64,000 nucleotides of DNA. It comes from Jejuia pallidilutea. Its GTDB lineage: Bacteria; Bacteroidota; Bacteroidia; Flavobacteriales; Flavobacteriaceae. The notes below the pieces were generated by a model. It saw only the letters and a program-made list of their open reading frames with translations, searched no databases and was not told the DNA's origin. Every line of letters starts with the position of its first letter. Within the stretch, counting starts at the first letter, position 1. Made by a program: the position numbers and the translations under genes. The stretch lies in contig NZ_PVEO01000011.1 of NCBI RefSeq assembly GCF_002973595.1, forward strand, positions 55,306-119,305, in the 5' to 3' direction. This document shows positions 53,193 through 62,328 of this stretch, piece by piece.

Positions 53193-54476
53193 ATGTCATT
53201 ATTAAACATACCCCTTATAATGCAAGATACCGCTGCGATTGAAGGCGACATGGGAATGTTATGGATGCTTATTTCTGGTATTCTAGTATTCTTTATGCAA
53301 GCAGGATTTACATTGGTTGAGTCTGGGATGACACGTTCTAAGAATGTGGTGAACATCGCCATGAAAAACGTACTAGATATCGCTGTAGGTTCCTTAGTAT
53401 TCTGGTTTGTTGGATACTCTCTTATGTATGGAGAGTCTTCTAGCGGATGGATTGGATGGAGTGGTTTTATGTTCAATCAAGGTCCAGCCGATTTGTTCTT
53501 TCAAACGGTTTTCTGCGCTACAGCTGCTACAATAGTATCTGGAGCCATTGCTGGTAGAACAAAGTATACTACATACATTATATTTTCAGTTGTTTTAACT
53601 GCTTTTATTTACCCAATTGCAGGTGGATGGGAATGGAACGGTGGTTGGCTAAATGATACCGATGGTATTATGCCAGCTGAGTTTATAGATTTTGCAGGAT
53701 CTTCAATTGTACATGCTGTAGGTGGATGGGCTGCTTTGGTAGCTGCCATTTTAGTAGGTCCAAGATTAGGAAAATATGTAAATGGTAAGGCTGTAAATAT
53801 TCCAGGTCATAACAAATTAATGGGAACGTTAGGTGTGTTCATCCTTTGGTTTGGATGGTTCGGTTTTAACGGTGGTTCTCAATTAGCTTGGGGTGGAGAC
53901 GATGCCGTGGGTGCTTCTATGGTGGTTCTTGTAACTAATCTTGCTGCTTCTGCAGGTGCTCTTGGTGCACTTTTCTTATCATGGGCAAGATATAAAAAGC
54001 CAAATTTAGATATGACGCTAAATGGAGCCTTAGCTGGTTTGGTGAGTATTACTGCTGGTTGTGGTAACATGGGAGAGTTTGGAGCTATTGCTGCTGGTTT
54101 TATTGGCGGTATTATAGTTGTGTTTTCTATGGAATTTGTAGAGCAAAAGTTAAAAATTGATGATGCTGTAGGGGCGTTTTCAGTACATGGTGTTGCTGGT
54201 GCTTGGGGAACCTTAGTTATTGGCCTTTGGGGAATCGATGGCGATACCGGTATTGGTTTATTTAACGGTGGCGGTTCTTCTCAATTTATAGCACAATTAA
54301 TAGGTATGCTATCTTATGCGATTTGGGCAGTGGTTACATCGTTTATTTTCTTATCAATTCTTAAGAAAACTCTAGGGTTAAGAGTTACCGAGCAAGAAGA
54401 AATAGAAGGTTTAGATCTTTCTGAACACGGTGCTTTAGCTTACCCAGGTAAGAGACAAAGAGAGGTTGAGAGTTAA
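53193..54476 (+). CDS. amt: Ammonium transporter (first)
   Basis: The 427-residue Amt/Rh family protein has eleven membrane helices. The pore histidines are present (SSIVHAVGGWAALVA and FSVHGVAGAWGTL), as are the F and W residues lining the outer site (FFQTVFCATAATIVSGAIAGR). The C-terminal tail (LRVTEQEEIEGLDLSEHGALAYPG) is the region that binds PII in this family. It is divergent in detail from the second Amt at 55 kb, so both are probably specialised. Confidence 0.95.
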   Translation: MSLLNIPLIMQDTAAIEGDMGMLWMLISGILVFFMQAGFTLVESGMTRSKNVVNIAMKNVLDIAVGSLVFWFVGYSLMYGESSSGWIGWSGFMFNQGPADLFFQTVFCATAATIVSGAIAGRTKYTTYIIFSVVLTAFIYPIAGGWEWNGGWLNDTDGIMPAEFIDFAGSSIVHAVGGWAALVAAILVGPRLGKYVNGKAVNIPGHNKLMGTLGVFILWFGWFGFNGGSQLAWGGDDAVGASMVVLVTNLAASAGALGALFLSWARYKKPNLDMTLNGALAGLVSITAGCGNMGEFGAIAAGFIGGIIVVFSMEFVEQKLKIDDAVGAFSVHGVAGAWGTLVIGLWGIDGDTGIGLFNGGGSSQFIAQLIGMLSYAIWAVVTSFIFLSILKKTLGLRVTEQEEIEGLDLSEHGALAYPGKRQREVES

Positions 54477-54545
54477 TAGGTCTTAACCCTATAATTATAA
54501 TGTACTTAAATTTTAATATATAAATAAATTTAGTTTAGTTTGATA

Positions 54546-54579
54546 AAGGATGCCTTAAGCTATTTGCTTTGGCATCCTT
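54546..54579 (+). terminator. Terminator between first amt and glnK
   Basis: AAGGATGCC (54546-54554) pairs perfectly with GGCATCCTT (54571-54579). The T-rich tail is weak. It separates amt from the glnK-amt pair. Confidence 0.7.
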
Positions 54580-54648
54580 ATTCTTGAAAGAAAAATGAAT
54601 ATTTAAAATTGTAAAAAAACAACTAAGATTTACCTTTTTAAATTTAGT

Positions 54649-54656
54649 TACTTTTG
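54649..54656 (+). promoter_or_regulatory. -7 element of glnK
   Basis: TACTTTTG fully matches TAnnTTTG, 29 bp before the glnK ATG. No TTTG lies at the usual -33 distance, as might be expected for an activated promoter. Confidence 0.5.
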
Positions 54657-54685
54657 AAAACTAACCATAAAAATTTAAAGAAACA

Positions 54686-55024
54686 ATGAAAAAAATTGAA
54701 GCAATTATTAGAAAGTCAAAATACAGCACTGTTAGAGATGCATTGCATGCTGTAGGTGTTAATTTTTTCTCTTACTGGGATGTAACCGGTTTAGGTAATG
54801 AGAAAGAAGGGCATGTTTACCGAGGTGTGTCTTACAGTACTAGCGATATACAACGTAGACATTTGTCCATAGTGGTAAACGACGACTTTGAAGAAATAAC
54901 TATTAAAACCATTTTAGAATCTGCAAGTACAGGCGAGGTTGGAGATGGTAAAATTTTCGTGTCTGATGTAACCGAGTGTTACAGAATAAGAACAGGAGAA
55001 AAAGGTGGAGACACATTAAAATAA
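54686..55024 (+). CDS. glnK: PII nitrogen regulatory protein
   Basis: The 112-residue PII signal protein senses ATP/ADP and 2-oxoglutarate and blocks Amt channels when nitrogen is plentiful. The T-loop carries VYRGVSYST, with Y50 at the position of Tyr51 of E. coli GlnB; the B-loop TGEVGDGKIFV and C-loop RIRTGEKGG are intact. The N-terminal strand has IIRKSKYSTV in place of the usual IIKPFKL pattern. It lies between two amt genes, 34 bp before the second, as in glnK-amtB pairs. Confidence 0.95.
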   Translation: MKKIEAIIRKSKYSTVRDALHAVGVNFFSYWDVTGLGNEKEGHVYRGVSYSTSDIQRRHLSIVVNDDFEEITIKTILESASTGEVGDGKIFVSDVTECYRIRTGEKGGDTLK

Positions 55025-55058
55025 TAACCAAAAAAGCATTATAGATAAATAAGATATT

Positions 55059-56288
55059 ATGGAAGGATTATTTACAGCAAATAACGTATGGATGATGATC
55101 TGTACGGCACTAGTTTTTTTCATGCATACAGGATTTGCATTTTTAGAAATTGGGCTAACAAGACAAAAAAATACAATTAACATATTATTTAAAAATATTT
55201 TTATCATAACCGTAGGGTTGTTATTATATTACATCGCAGGCTTTAACCTTATGTATCCTGGTTTTGAAGAAGGAGCTGCCGGTATAATTGATTTTGCAGG
55301 ATTTGGTATTGCCCCACCAGAAAATGGGATGACACCAGAGTATGCCGATGGAGGTTATACATGGTGGACAGACTTCTTATTTCAAGGTATGTTTGCTGCT
55401 ACTGCCGCTACAATAGTTTCGGGAGCAGTTGCCGAACGTATGAAAATTGGTCCATTTATGATGTTTACCATATTATACGTTGGGTTAGTATATCCAATCG
55501 CAGGTTCATGGAAATGGGGTGGTGGATTTTTAGACCAAATGGGATTCTATGATTTTGCAGGATCTACCCTAGTGCACTCTGTTGGTGGTTGGGCTGCTTT
55601 AGTTGCAGTTTGGTTACTTGGTTCGCGTATTGGCAAATTTAAAAACGGTAAGCCACAAGCTATTCCTGGGCACAGTATTCCTATGGCAACTGCTGGCGTG
55701 CTAATTCTCTGGTTAGGTTGGTTTGGTTTTAACGGCGGGTCTGTACTTTCTGCCGATCCAGAATTAACATCCTTAACCTTGGTAACAACCTGTTTAGCTG
55801 CTGCAGCAGGTGGTGTGGTTGCCGCCTTGGTATCATTTTTAAAGTATAAGAATTTAGATTTAACCATGTTTTTAAATGGTATTTTAGGAGGCTTGGTAGG
55901 TATTACGGCAGGTGCCGATGTAATGACGCCAGAGAGCGCTATTATTATTGGAGCCATAGCAGGAGCATTAATAGTGTTTGCTGTTGCTTTTATTGATGCT
56001 ATTAAATTAGACGATCCTGTTGGTGCTATTGCAGTACACTTAATATGTGGTATTTGGGGTACTTTGGCGGTTGGTATTTTCTCTACTAATCCAGAGCATA
56101 CATTTTTAATACAATTAACGGGAGTGGTGTGTTATGCGGTTTTTTGTTTAGCAACATCGTTCTTAATAATATTTACACTTAAGAAAACTGTTGGAATACG
56201 AGTTTCTGAAAGAGAGGAATTAGAAGGGCTTGATGCCCACGAACATGGAATGGATGCTTATCCAGATTTTAGATTGAATGAGCATTAA
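55059..56288 (+). CDS. amt: Ammonium transporter (second, paired with glnK)
   Basis: The 409-residue Amt protein has eleven helices and the pore histidines in STLVHSVGGWAALVA and IAVHLICGIWGTLAVG. LFQGMFAATAATIVSGAVAERMK is typical. The tail GIRVSEREELEGLDAHEHGMDAYPD again resembles the PII-binding tail. It is 34 bp downstream of glnK and is followed by a very strong terminator, so glnK-amt is a two-gene unit. Confidence 0.95.
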   Translation: MEGLFTANNVWMMICTALVFFMHTGFAFLEIGLTRQKNTINILFKNIFIITVGLLLYYIAGFNLMYPGFEEGAAGIIDFAGFGIAPPENGMTPEYADGGYTWWTDFLFQGMFAATAATIVSGAVAERMKIGPFMMFTILYVGLVYPIAGSWKWGGGFLDQMGFYDFAGSTLVHSVGGWAALVAVWLLGSRIGKFKNGKPQAIPGHSIPMATAGVLILWLGWFGFNGGSVLSADPELTSLTLVTTCLAAAAGGVVAALVSFLKYKNLDLTMFLNGILGGLVGITAGADVMTPESAIIIGAIAGALIVFAVAFIDAIKLDDPVGAIAVHLICGIWGTLAVGIFSTNPEHTFLIQLTGVVCYAVFCLATSFLIIFTLKKTVGIRVSEREELEGLDAHEHGMDAYPDFRLNEH

Positions 56289-56310
56289 TGTGTATTAGTT
56301 TAGTTGGTAA

Positions 56311-56345
56311 AAAAATGCCCCACGATTTTCGTGGGGCATTTTTTT
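56311..56345 (+). terminator. Strong terminator after the second amt gene
   Basis: AATGCCCCACGA pairs perfectly with TCGTGGGGCATT, with A residues before and a T run after the hairpin. Confidence 0.92.
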
Positions 56346-56486
56346 GTTTGTTAAAGAGGTAGATTTTAAGCGTACCTGAATTAGTTTTTTATGTAGCTAC
56401 AATTTCATTTTTTAGTATTGTACAACTAACCTTAGTTTAATTAATATTCTTAGGAAATATTTGTTTGTAAATAGATAATAAACATC

Positions 56487-56524
56487 AAAAAACCTCAATT
56501 TTCAATTGAAAATTGAGGTTTTTT
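56487..56524. terminator. 38-bp perfect palindrome, bidirectional terminator
   Basis: The sequence is symmetric about 56505/56506: an A run, CCTCAATTTTC, the central AATT, then the complement and a T run. It lies just after the end of the PEP carboxylase gene on the minus strand and can also stop plus-strand read-through from amt. Confidence 0.88.
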
Positions 56525-56545
56525 ATTTTAAATAAAGGAGGCTTT

Positions 56546-59137
56546 TTACGCAGAGTTTCTACTTGCGTTAATATTACCAAATAACGAACGTGTTACTATT
56601 TTTTCATAAATAACTTTGTCTGGATCGTCGTTTGGCGCTCCTGCTTTTTCGAGTTCTTGAATTTTCTTCAAAGCATATTGTTGAATAGTTAACAACGGCA
56701 ATACAATATGTTCTCTAACTTCAATAGATGCTTTACTTGTTGGTTCGTTCTCCATAAGTTCATCGTATCCAGAAAGTTTTAATAACAAACGTTTTGTTGT
56801 TAAATATTCTTCAAAAATAATGTTCCAAAAGTCGCCAAACTCTTCGTCTTTAGACATGTATTTTGTTAAATCGAAGAACGACTTTGTTAAAGACATCATA
56901 CTATTATCTATAAGTGTTTTAAAGAATTTAGAGTTGGTGTATAATTGTTCTACTTTGTTCCATTCGTTTCTGTCTTCGTATAATTTTAATGCAGTACCAA
57001 CACCATAAAAACCAGGAACATTTTGTTTTAATTGGCTCCAAGAACCTACAAAAGGTATGGCTCTTAAATCTGAAAAAACAAGTTTATCTGAGGTGCCACG
57101 TTTTGATGGTCTACTTCCAATATTGGTTTTAGCATAGTATTTTAAGGTACTCATGCGCTCCAAATACGGAATGAACATAGGGTGGTTTTTAAAGTCTTTA
57201 TAGGTTTGGTAACTTGTCTCTGCTAAATCGTTCATTACAGCTCTGTCGGCGTCAGATAAACGATTTTTTTCGCCATCAATTCTGTTCTTAATCCCCGAAC
57301 TAATTAATTGCTCTAAGTTAAATTGAGAAGAATCGTGTGTGCCAAAGTTAGAACTTACTGTTTGTCCCTGTATGGTTATTTGTACTTCTTTATCCTCTAT
57401 AGTTGGGCCTAGGGAAGAATAAAAATTATGCGTTTTTCCACCACCACGAGCTGGTGGTCCGCCGCGACCATCGAAAAATATAGCGGTAATATCGTATTTT
57501 CTAGACATTTTCGTTAGCTTTTCTTTGGCTTTGTAAATACCCCAATTGGCCATTAAGTACCCACCATCTTTAGTACCGTCTGAAAAACCTAACATTATGT
57601 GCTGTTTGTTTCCGCGAGCTCTTAAATGTGCAATATATTCTGGGTTTTGGTACAATTGTTCCATAACGCCAGGTGCATTTTCTAAATCTGGTATGGTTTC
57701 AAATAATGGTGCTACATCTACGGTTAATTTATCTTTAAAAGCAACCATTTTAAGCATTGCGAATAACTGCATTACATTTAGCGCGGTTTGGTTGTTGCTA
57801 ATAATATATCTATTTGCACCGCGTTCACCATTGCTTTTTTGAATATCTTTTATAATGGCTATGGTTTTTAAAGTATTTCTAACCATTTCATCTTCAAAGG
57901 CATCTAAATCTCCAATATCGTCTGTAGCTTTTGATAGTATTTTAATTTGTTCGGCTTCAGATAAATCATGATAGTTGTCTGGGAAAGAAGAGTTACCAGT
58001 TGAAATTAAATGGTCTATTACCGTAGTAAATACATTATGGTGTATTCTACTGTCTTGTCGTATATCTAAAGAGGCAAATCTGTAATCAAAAAGATGAACC
58101 CTGTTTATGAGATTGTTAATTTCATTAACGTACAGCGATTGGTGCTGATCAATAATAAGATCTCTAATGCTTAAAAGTTCTGCCCTTAGTTCTTTGGCAC
58201 TTATGGCTTTTTTGGTTTTTAGGTTTATGCTATAGTCGTACATAATGGTTTCTAAGCGAATAATACGCTCTTCAACCCCTCTAAACGTTAACTTTTTTCT
58301 TAAGTCTCTTAAATCTTGATAGTATTTTTTTAGAATAGCTTTTTTTAATTTTTTAGCAACTTTTAATGTGGTTTCAGGTTTTACAAATGGGTTACCATCT
58401 CTGTCGCCACCAGGCCAAAATCCAATATTTATAATGTCGTTATGCTTTTTGTCATCAGCATAAATACTGGTTTGAATATAGTTGTAAATTTCACCAAAAG
58501 TTTTATAGAATACGTTTTCTAGATACCAAATTAAGCTTTTGGCCTCTTGGTAAGGCGTTGGCTTTTTATGCTTAAAGAAAGGTGTTTTTCCTAATTGTCC
58601 AAACAAATTGTTTATTTCAGAAAGGTCGTTTTCTTTTATGGCTTTTGTTAAGGAGGTTATAATGCCCAAAACAGATCCGGGGTAAAATTGGGTAGGGTGC
58701 GCTGTTAAAACAATGCGAACTTTAAACTCCTCAAGAAATTCTTTAAGTTCTTCCATCTTTCCTTCAGACTGGGCAGATCCTTTTAAGTTTCTAAGGGTAC
58801 CAACACCTTCCATGTTGTTTACAATAGGGAAAGCGGCATCTTCAATGGCATCAAATAATACCACTTGTCGTTCTATGTATTGAATAAATCTAAAAAGTAG
58901 GTTTATTTGGCTTTGTTTATTGCGTCTAGCTTGGTATTTTGTAAAAAATGTTTCTACAATTGTAGTAGGGTCGTCTCCTTCTTCAAATCCCTTTTTACAA
59001 GTTTCATGAAATAGCGGCAATAAAACGCCAGTTTTTGTTACGGCATCAAAAGGTAATGTCATAAATATACTGTTGTATATTTGGTATTTTGACAATACGG
59101 ATTGATTGAATCTAATTAACTTTGGTTCTACAGACAT
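56546..59137 (-). CDS. ppc: Phosphoenolpyruvate carboxylase
   Basis: The enzyme carboxylates PEP to oxaloacetate, refilling the TCA cycle. The 863-residue protein keeps the catalytic histidine in VLTAHPTQF and the motifs GGDRDGNPFV, RQDSR and MLGFSDGTKDGGYLMANW. The usual FHGRGG is FFDGRGG here (H to D), followed by PPARGGGKTHNFY. The C-terminus ends ASRNSA instead of the near-universal (Q/R)NTG. These are changes at very conserved sites, although the rest is intact. The FDGRGGPPARGGG form may be typical of this phylum. Oxaloacetate feeds aspartate for NadB and lysC. Confidence 0.93.
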   Translation of the reverse strand: MSVEPKLIRFNQSVLSKYQIYNSIFMTLPFDAVTKTGVLLPLFHETCKKGFEEGDDPTTIVETFFTKYQARRNKQSQINLLFRFIQYIERQVVLFDAIEDAAFPIVNNMEGVGTLRNLKGSAQSEGKMEELKEFLEEFKVRIVLTAHPTQFYPGSVLGIITSLTKAIKENDLSEINNLFGQLGKTPFFKHKKPTPYQEAKSLIWYLENVFYKTFGEIYNYIQTSIYADDKKHNDIINIGFWPGGDRDGNPFVKPETTLKVAKKLKKAILKKYYQDLRDLRKKLTFRGVEERIIRLETIMYDYSINLKTKKAISAKELRAELLSIRDLIIDQHQSLYVNEINNLINRVHLFDYRFASLDIRQDSRIHHNVFTTVIDHLISTGNSSFPDNYHDLSEAEQIKILSKATDDIGDLDAFEDEMVRNTLKTIAIIKDIQKSNGERGANRYIISNNQTALNVMQLFAMLKMVAFKDKLTVDVAPLFETIPDLENAPGVMEQLYQNPEYIAHLRARGNKQHIMLGFSDGTKDGGYLMANWGIYKAKEKLTKMSRKYDITAIFFDGRGGPPARGGGKTHNFYSSLGPTIEDKEVQITIQGQTVSSNFGTHDSSQFNLEQLISSGIKNRIDGEKNRLSDADRAVMNDLAETSYQTYKDFKNHPMFIPYLERMSTLKYYAKTNIGSRPSKRGTSDKLVFSDLRAIPFVGSWSQLKQNVPGFYGVGTALKLYEDRNEWNKVEQLYTNSKFFKTLIDNSMMSLTKSFFDLTKYMSKDEEFGDFWNIIFEEYLTTKRLLLKLSGYDELMENEPTSKASIEVREHIVLPLLTIQQYALKKIQELEKAGAPNDDPDKVIYEKIVTRSLFGNINASRNSA

Positions 59138-59364
59138 AATTCAGCTTTAGTAAAAATTAGGTATAAAAATACTAAAGGTTTAGTGAATCCACCACTCTAT
59201 TTCAAGTTTTGTCAATATTTGTTCATTAAGGAATTTTAGTTAAGAATAATTAAAAAAAATTAGCGTTAACCCCATTTCTTTATAATTTTTATTTTAAAGA
59301 TGTTAATGTTATATCAATAACTGCTTATGTGATATATGTCATGTTATAAAGTTTTGCTACACGG

Positions 59365-59372
59365 TATATTTG
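59365..59372 (+). promoter_or_regulatory. -7 element of the 602-residue protein gene
   Basis: TATATTTG matches TAnnTTTG and lies 23 bp before the ATG. No TTTG is found at the usual -33 spacing. The 258-bp gap between ppc and this gene is otherwise AT-rich, without an ORF. Confidence 0.5.
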
Positions 59373-59395
59373 CCGATTAACATATAAACTGTTAC

Positions 59396-61204
59396 ATGAA
59401 AAAAACACATTCATTTCACATTCCAGTAATGGGAATTGGTTTTACAATAGACACGCCTTTAAAAGTAGCGCAATACGGTATGGATTCTGTTATTTCTTTA
59501 GTAGACGATATTTTACTAGAGAAACTCAGAAAAATGTACAGCGAAAAATTCGATATACCTTACCAAGAAATTACTGAAAAGATTGACGATTTTAGAGCTA
59601 AAAGAATAACTTCATACTTAAATTTATTAAGCGATTTAGCTGAAAAAAAGTTTGAAGATTTAAAGCAGATGACTTCTAAAAAAGGTGATGAGCTTTTGGC
59701 ATACATACAAATGCTTCCTGATAACTCTAACCTTAAAGCAGATTTTAAGAAATTAACCTCCAAAGGTTTTAGTTTTTCTGAAATAAAAACTTGGGCATCA
59801 CAAAATTTAGTTATGGGTGCAATTGATGTAAATATTATGACCAAGGTAGACAAGGATAATTACAAAAAAGGCGAAAAACTACCTGTAGAATACAACGATG
59901 CTCATGCTGCCTTACGTGGTTTTGCCAAAAGTAAATTAAACTCGTCTGTAGTGCTTTCTGCGGGTATGAATCCACGTTTATATAGCTATATGGGGCAGTT
60001 TAACGATTTTTTTCCAGATGAAAATGGAAACATAAAAAAACGTATTATTTTAAAAGTAAGCGATTTTAGATCGGCACTTATTCAAGGCAAGTTCTTAGCC
60101 AAAAAAGGGCTTTGGGTTTCAGAATATCGCATAGAATCTGGACTTAATTGTGGTGGGCACGCTTTTGCTACCGATGGGTATTTGTTAGGCCCTGTTTTAG
60201 AAGAATTTAAAACAAAACGAGAAGAATTGCAAGAAGCCATACAAGCTGTGTTAAACCAAGAACTTTTAAACCAAAACAGGATGGTGCCTAAACAACCTTT
60301 GTCTATTGAAATTACAGCACAAGGTGGCGTTGGTACAGAAGAAGAACATAGTTTTTTATTAGAGCATTACGATTTAGATTCGGTAGGCTGGGGAAGTCCG
60401 TTTTTATTAGTGCCAGAAGCTACTACAGTAGATGAAAAAACTCTAGATAAGCTAACAAAAGCCAAAGAAAACGATTTGTACTTAAGCGATATATCGCCAT
60501 TAGGGGTGCCGTTTAATAATTTAAGGAATAACACCAAAGATATAGAAAAACAGCGATTAATAGATAAAAACAGACCTGGTAGTTCCTGCCCAAAAAAGTT
60601 TGTGGCGATGGACAAAGAGTTTAAGGAGACGGGTATATGTACAGCATCTAGAGAGTACCAGTACTTAAAAATTAAAGCACTAGAAAAACAAGATTTAACC
60701 CAGGAAGCATATAACAAGGAAATTGATAAAATCACCACAAAGTCTTGTACGTGTGTAGGGCTTGGTACATCAGCATTATTAAAATATAATTTAGACACAA
60801 AGGTTGAAGGCGATGGCGTATCAATCTGTCCGGGGCCAAACATGGCTTATTACTCAAAGGTAATGAGCTTGCAAAATATTACAGATCATATCTACGGAAG
60901 AACTAATGTAATAACTAGAAAAGACCGACCTAATTTATTTCTAAAAGAACTTCAGATTTATATGGATTTTTTAAACAATAAATTTGAAGAAGCCAAAACC
61001 TCTATGGGAAGAAAAGAGGGTAAGTATTTTAAGGTTTTTATTAATAATATGAAATCTGGTGTAGACTATTACCAAAATCTTTTTAATGAAGTTACAACCA
61101 GCTTTAACGATGCAAAAGGTACAATATTAAATGAGTTAGAGAAAACCAAAACTGTATTAAACCAATTTCAGCGAGAACTAGAGGCAATTCCTGTTAAGGT
61201 CTAG
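59396..61204 (+). CDS. Uncharacterised protein with FMN TIM-barrel-like signatures and a cysteine cluster
   Basis: I do not recognise a named family for this 602-residue protein. The start HIPVMGIGFTIDTPLKVAQYG resembles the first strand of nitronate monooxygenase or FabK-type FMN barrels. SGLNCGGHAF (248-257) resembles their GGH motif. ITAQGGVG (306-313) followed by VGWGSPFLLVPE (330-341) resembles their phosphate-binding end (AAGGI ... GTRFL). A helical insertion (about 30-140) and a C-terminal helical tail (about 500-602) are added. Cysteines are C252, C398, C415, C451, C453 and C478; the last five may bind a metal or Fe-S cluster. It lies between ppc and nadA. No signal peptide. Confidence 0.6.
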   Translation: MKKTHSFHIPVMGIGFTIDTPLKVAQYGMDSVISLVDDILLEKLRKMYSEKFDIPYQEITEKIDDFRAKRITSYLNLLSDLAEKKFEDLKQMTSKKGDELLAYIQMLPDNSNLKADFKKLTSKGFSFSEIKTWASQNLVMGAIDVNIMTKVDKDNYKKGEKLPVEYNDAHAALRGFAKSKLNSSVVLSAGMNPRLYSYMGQFNDFFPDENGNIKKRIILKVSDFRSALIQGKFLAKKGLWVSEYRIESGLNCGGHAFATDGYLLGPVLEEFKTKREELQEAIQAVLNQELLNQNRMVPKQPLSIEITAQGGVGTEEEHSFLLEHYDLDSVGWGSPFLLVPEATTVDEKTLDKLTKAKENDLYLSDISPLGVPFNNLRNNTKDIEKQRLIDKNRPGSSCPKKFVAMDKEFKETGICTASREYQYLKIKALEKQDLTQEAYNKEIDKITTKSCTCVGLGTSALLKYNLDTKVEGDGVSICPGPNMAYYSKVMSLQNITDHIYGRTNVITRKDRPNLFLKELQIYMDFLNNKFEEAKTSMGRKEGKYFKVFINNMKSGVDYYQNLFNEVTTSFNDAKGTILNELEKTKTVLNQFQRELEAIPVKV

Positions 61205-61334
61205 TGGTTTTAAGTTTTGCCAATCATACAAGTAATTATTTAGAAAAAATTGAATGATTTTACATAAAAGTTATTTGATTCGTATTTGATGGTTTTTTTA
61301 AAGAAATAAATAGTTCTCTAATAGTATTAATTAA

Positions 61335-61342
61335 GATATTTG
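61335..61342 (+). promoter_or_regulatory. Possible -7 element of nadA
   Basis: GATATTTG differs from TAnnTTTG only in the first base and lies directly before the palindrome at 61347-61374, which would cover the transcription start. Confidence 0.35.
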
Positions 61343-61346
61343 TAAC

Positions 61347-61374
61347 TTAAATAGTTGTAATTACAACTATTTAA
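61347..61374. promoter_or_regulatory. 28-bp perfect palindrome upstream of nadA (candidate operator)
   Basis: The sequence is perfectly symmetric about 61360/61361, with half-site TTAAATAGTTGTAA and its complement. A further half-site, ACAACTATT, follows at 61381. It ends 24 bp before the nadA ATG and lacks a T tail, so it looks like a repressor-binding site rather than a terminator. Confidence 0.6.
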
Positions 61375-61398
61375 TACCATACAACTATTCTAAATACC

Positions 61399-62325
61399 AT
61401 GGATTTAGTAAAAGAAATAAACCGCCTAAAAAAAGAAAAAAATGCAGTGATTTTAGCGCATTATTATCAAATTGGCGAGATACAAGATATTGCAGATTAT
61501 GTAGGGGACAGCTTAGGCTTATCGCAAAAAGCTGCGGAAACAGATGCGGACATGATAGTGTTTGCAGGGGTGCACTTTATGGCAGAAACCGCCAAAATTT
61601 TAAGTCCAGATAAAACTGTTGTATTACCAGACTTAAATGCGGGGTGCTCTTTGGCCGATTCTTGTTCCCCAGATGCGTTTGAAAAATTCACCAAAGCGCA
61701 TCCTAATCATGTAGTGATTACCTATGTAAATTGTTCTGCTGAGATAAAGGCATTAAGCGATATTGTTTGTACATCATCCAATGCCTTAAAAATAGTAAAC
61801 TCTATACCTAAAGACGTACCTATTATTTTTGCCCCAGACAAAAATTTAGGGCGTTACATTATAAACGAAACTGGACGCGATATGCTATTATGGGATGGTA
61901 GTTGCGTGGTGCACGAAGCGTTTTCTATGGACAAGTTAATAGCGTTGCATAAAAAACATCCAGACTATAAAATTATTGCACATCCAGAATCTGAAACACA
62001 TATTTTAAATACGGCTACCTACATTGGTTCTACATCTGGAATGATTAATTATGTTAAGACACATCAAGATCAAAAATTCATTGTAGCTACCGAGGCCGGT
62101 ATTTTGCATAAAATGAAACAAGAAGTGCCTGATACCGAAATGGTACCAGCACCAGCTAAAGAAGATAATACCTGCGCCTGTAGCGAATGCCATTTTATGA
62201 AAATGAACACCATGCAAAAACTTTACGATTGCATGCTAAATGAATCTCCTCAAATAGAAGTAGATCCTGCGATTATTAAGCGTGCTTTACTTCCTATAGA
62301 GCGTATGTTAGAATTATCTAAATAA
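61399..62325 (+). CDS. nadA: Quinolinate synthase
   Basis: NadA condenses iminoaspartate with dihydroxyacetone phosphate to quinolinate, using a 4Fe-4S cluster. The 308-residue protein has the typical start [27 protein letters not shown] and the three sets of cysteines expected for the cluster ([34 protein letters not shown]). HPESE and GSTSGM motifs are intact. nadB starts 3 bp downstream. Confidence 0.97.
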   Translation: MDLVKEINRLKKEKNAVILAHYYQIGEIQDIADYVGDSLGLSQKAAETDADMIVFAGVHFMAETAKILSPDKTVVLPDLNAGCSLADSCSPDAFEKFTKAHPNHVVITYVNCSAEIKALSDIVCTSSNALKIVNSIPKDVPIIFAPDKNLGRYIINETGRDMLLWDGSCVVHEAFSMDKLIALHKKHPDYKIIAHPESETHILNTATYIGSTSGMINYVKTHQDQKFIVATEAGILHKMKQEVPDTEMVPAPAKEDNTCACSECHFMKMNTMQKLYDCMLNESPQIEVDPAIIKRALLPIERMLELSK

Positions 62326-62328
62326 ATT

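Noticed and set aside
55547..55957. Minus-strand ORF of 136 codons within the second amt gene
   Set aside because: Shadow of membrane-helix codons; the proline/threonine-rich translation has no start context or family match.
53193..56288. The two amt genes as a recent or assembly duplication
   Set aside because: They differ throughout in length and sequence and are separated by glnK.
60367..60843. Minus-strand ORF of 158 codons within the 602-residue gene
   Set aside because: The plus-strand frame is longer, has a promoter-like element and coherent motifs; the antisense frame does not.
61347..61374. Palindrome before nadA as an NrtR site
   Set aside because: The spacing between GT and AC is even (4 or 10), not the seven bases I recall for NrtR, so I report it only as an operator of unknown regulator.
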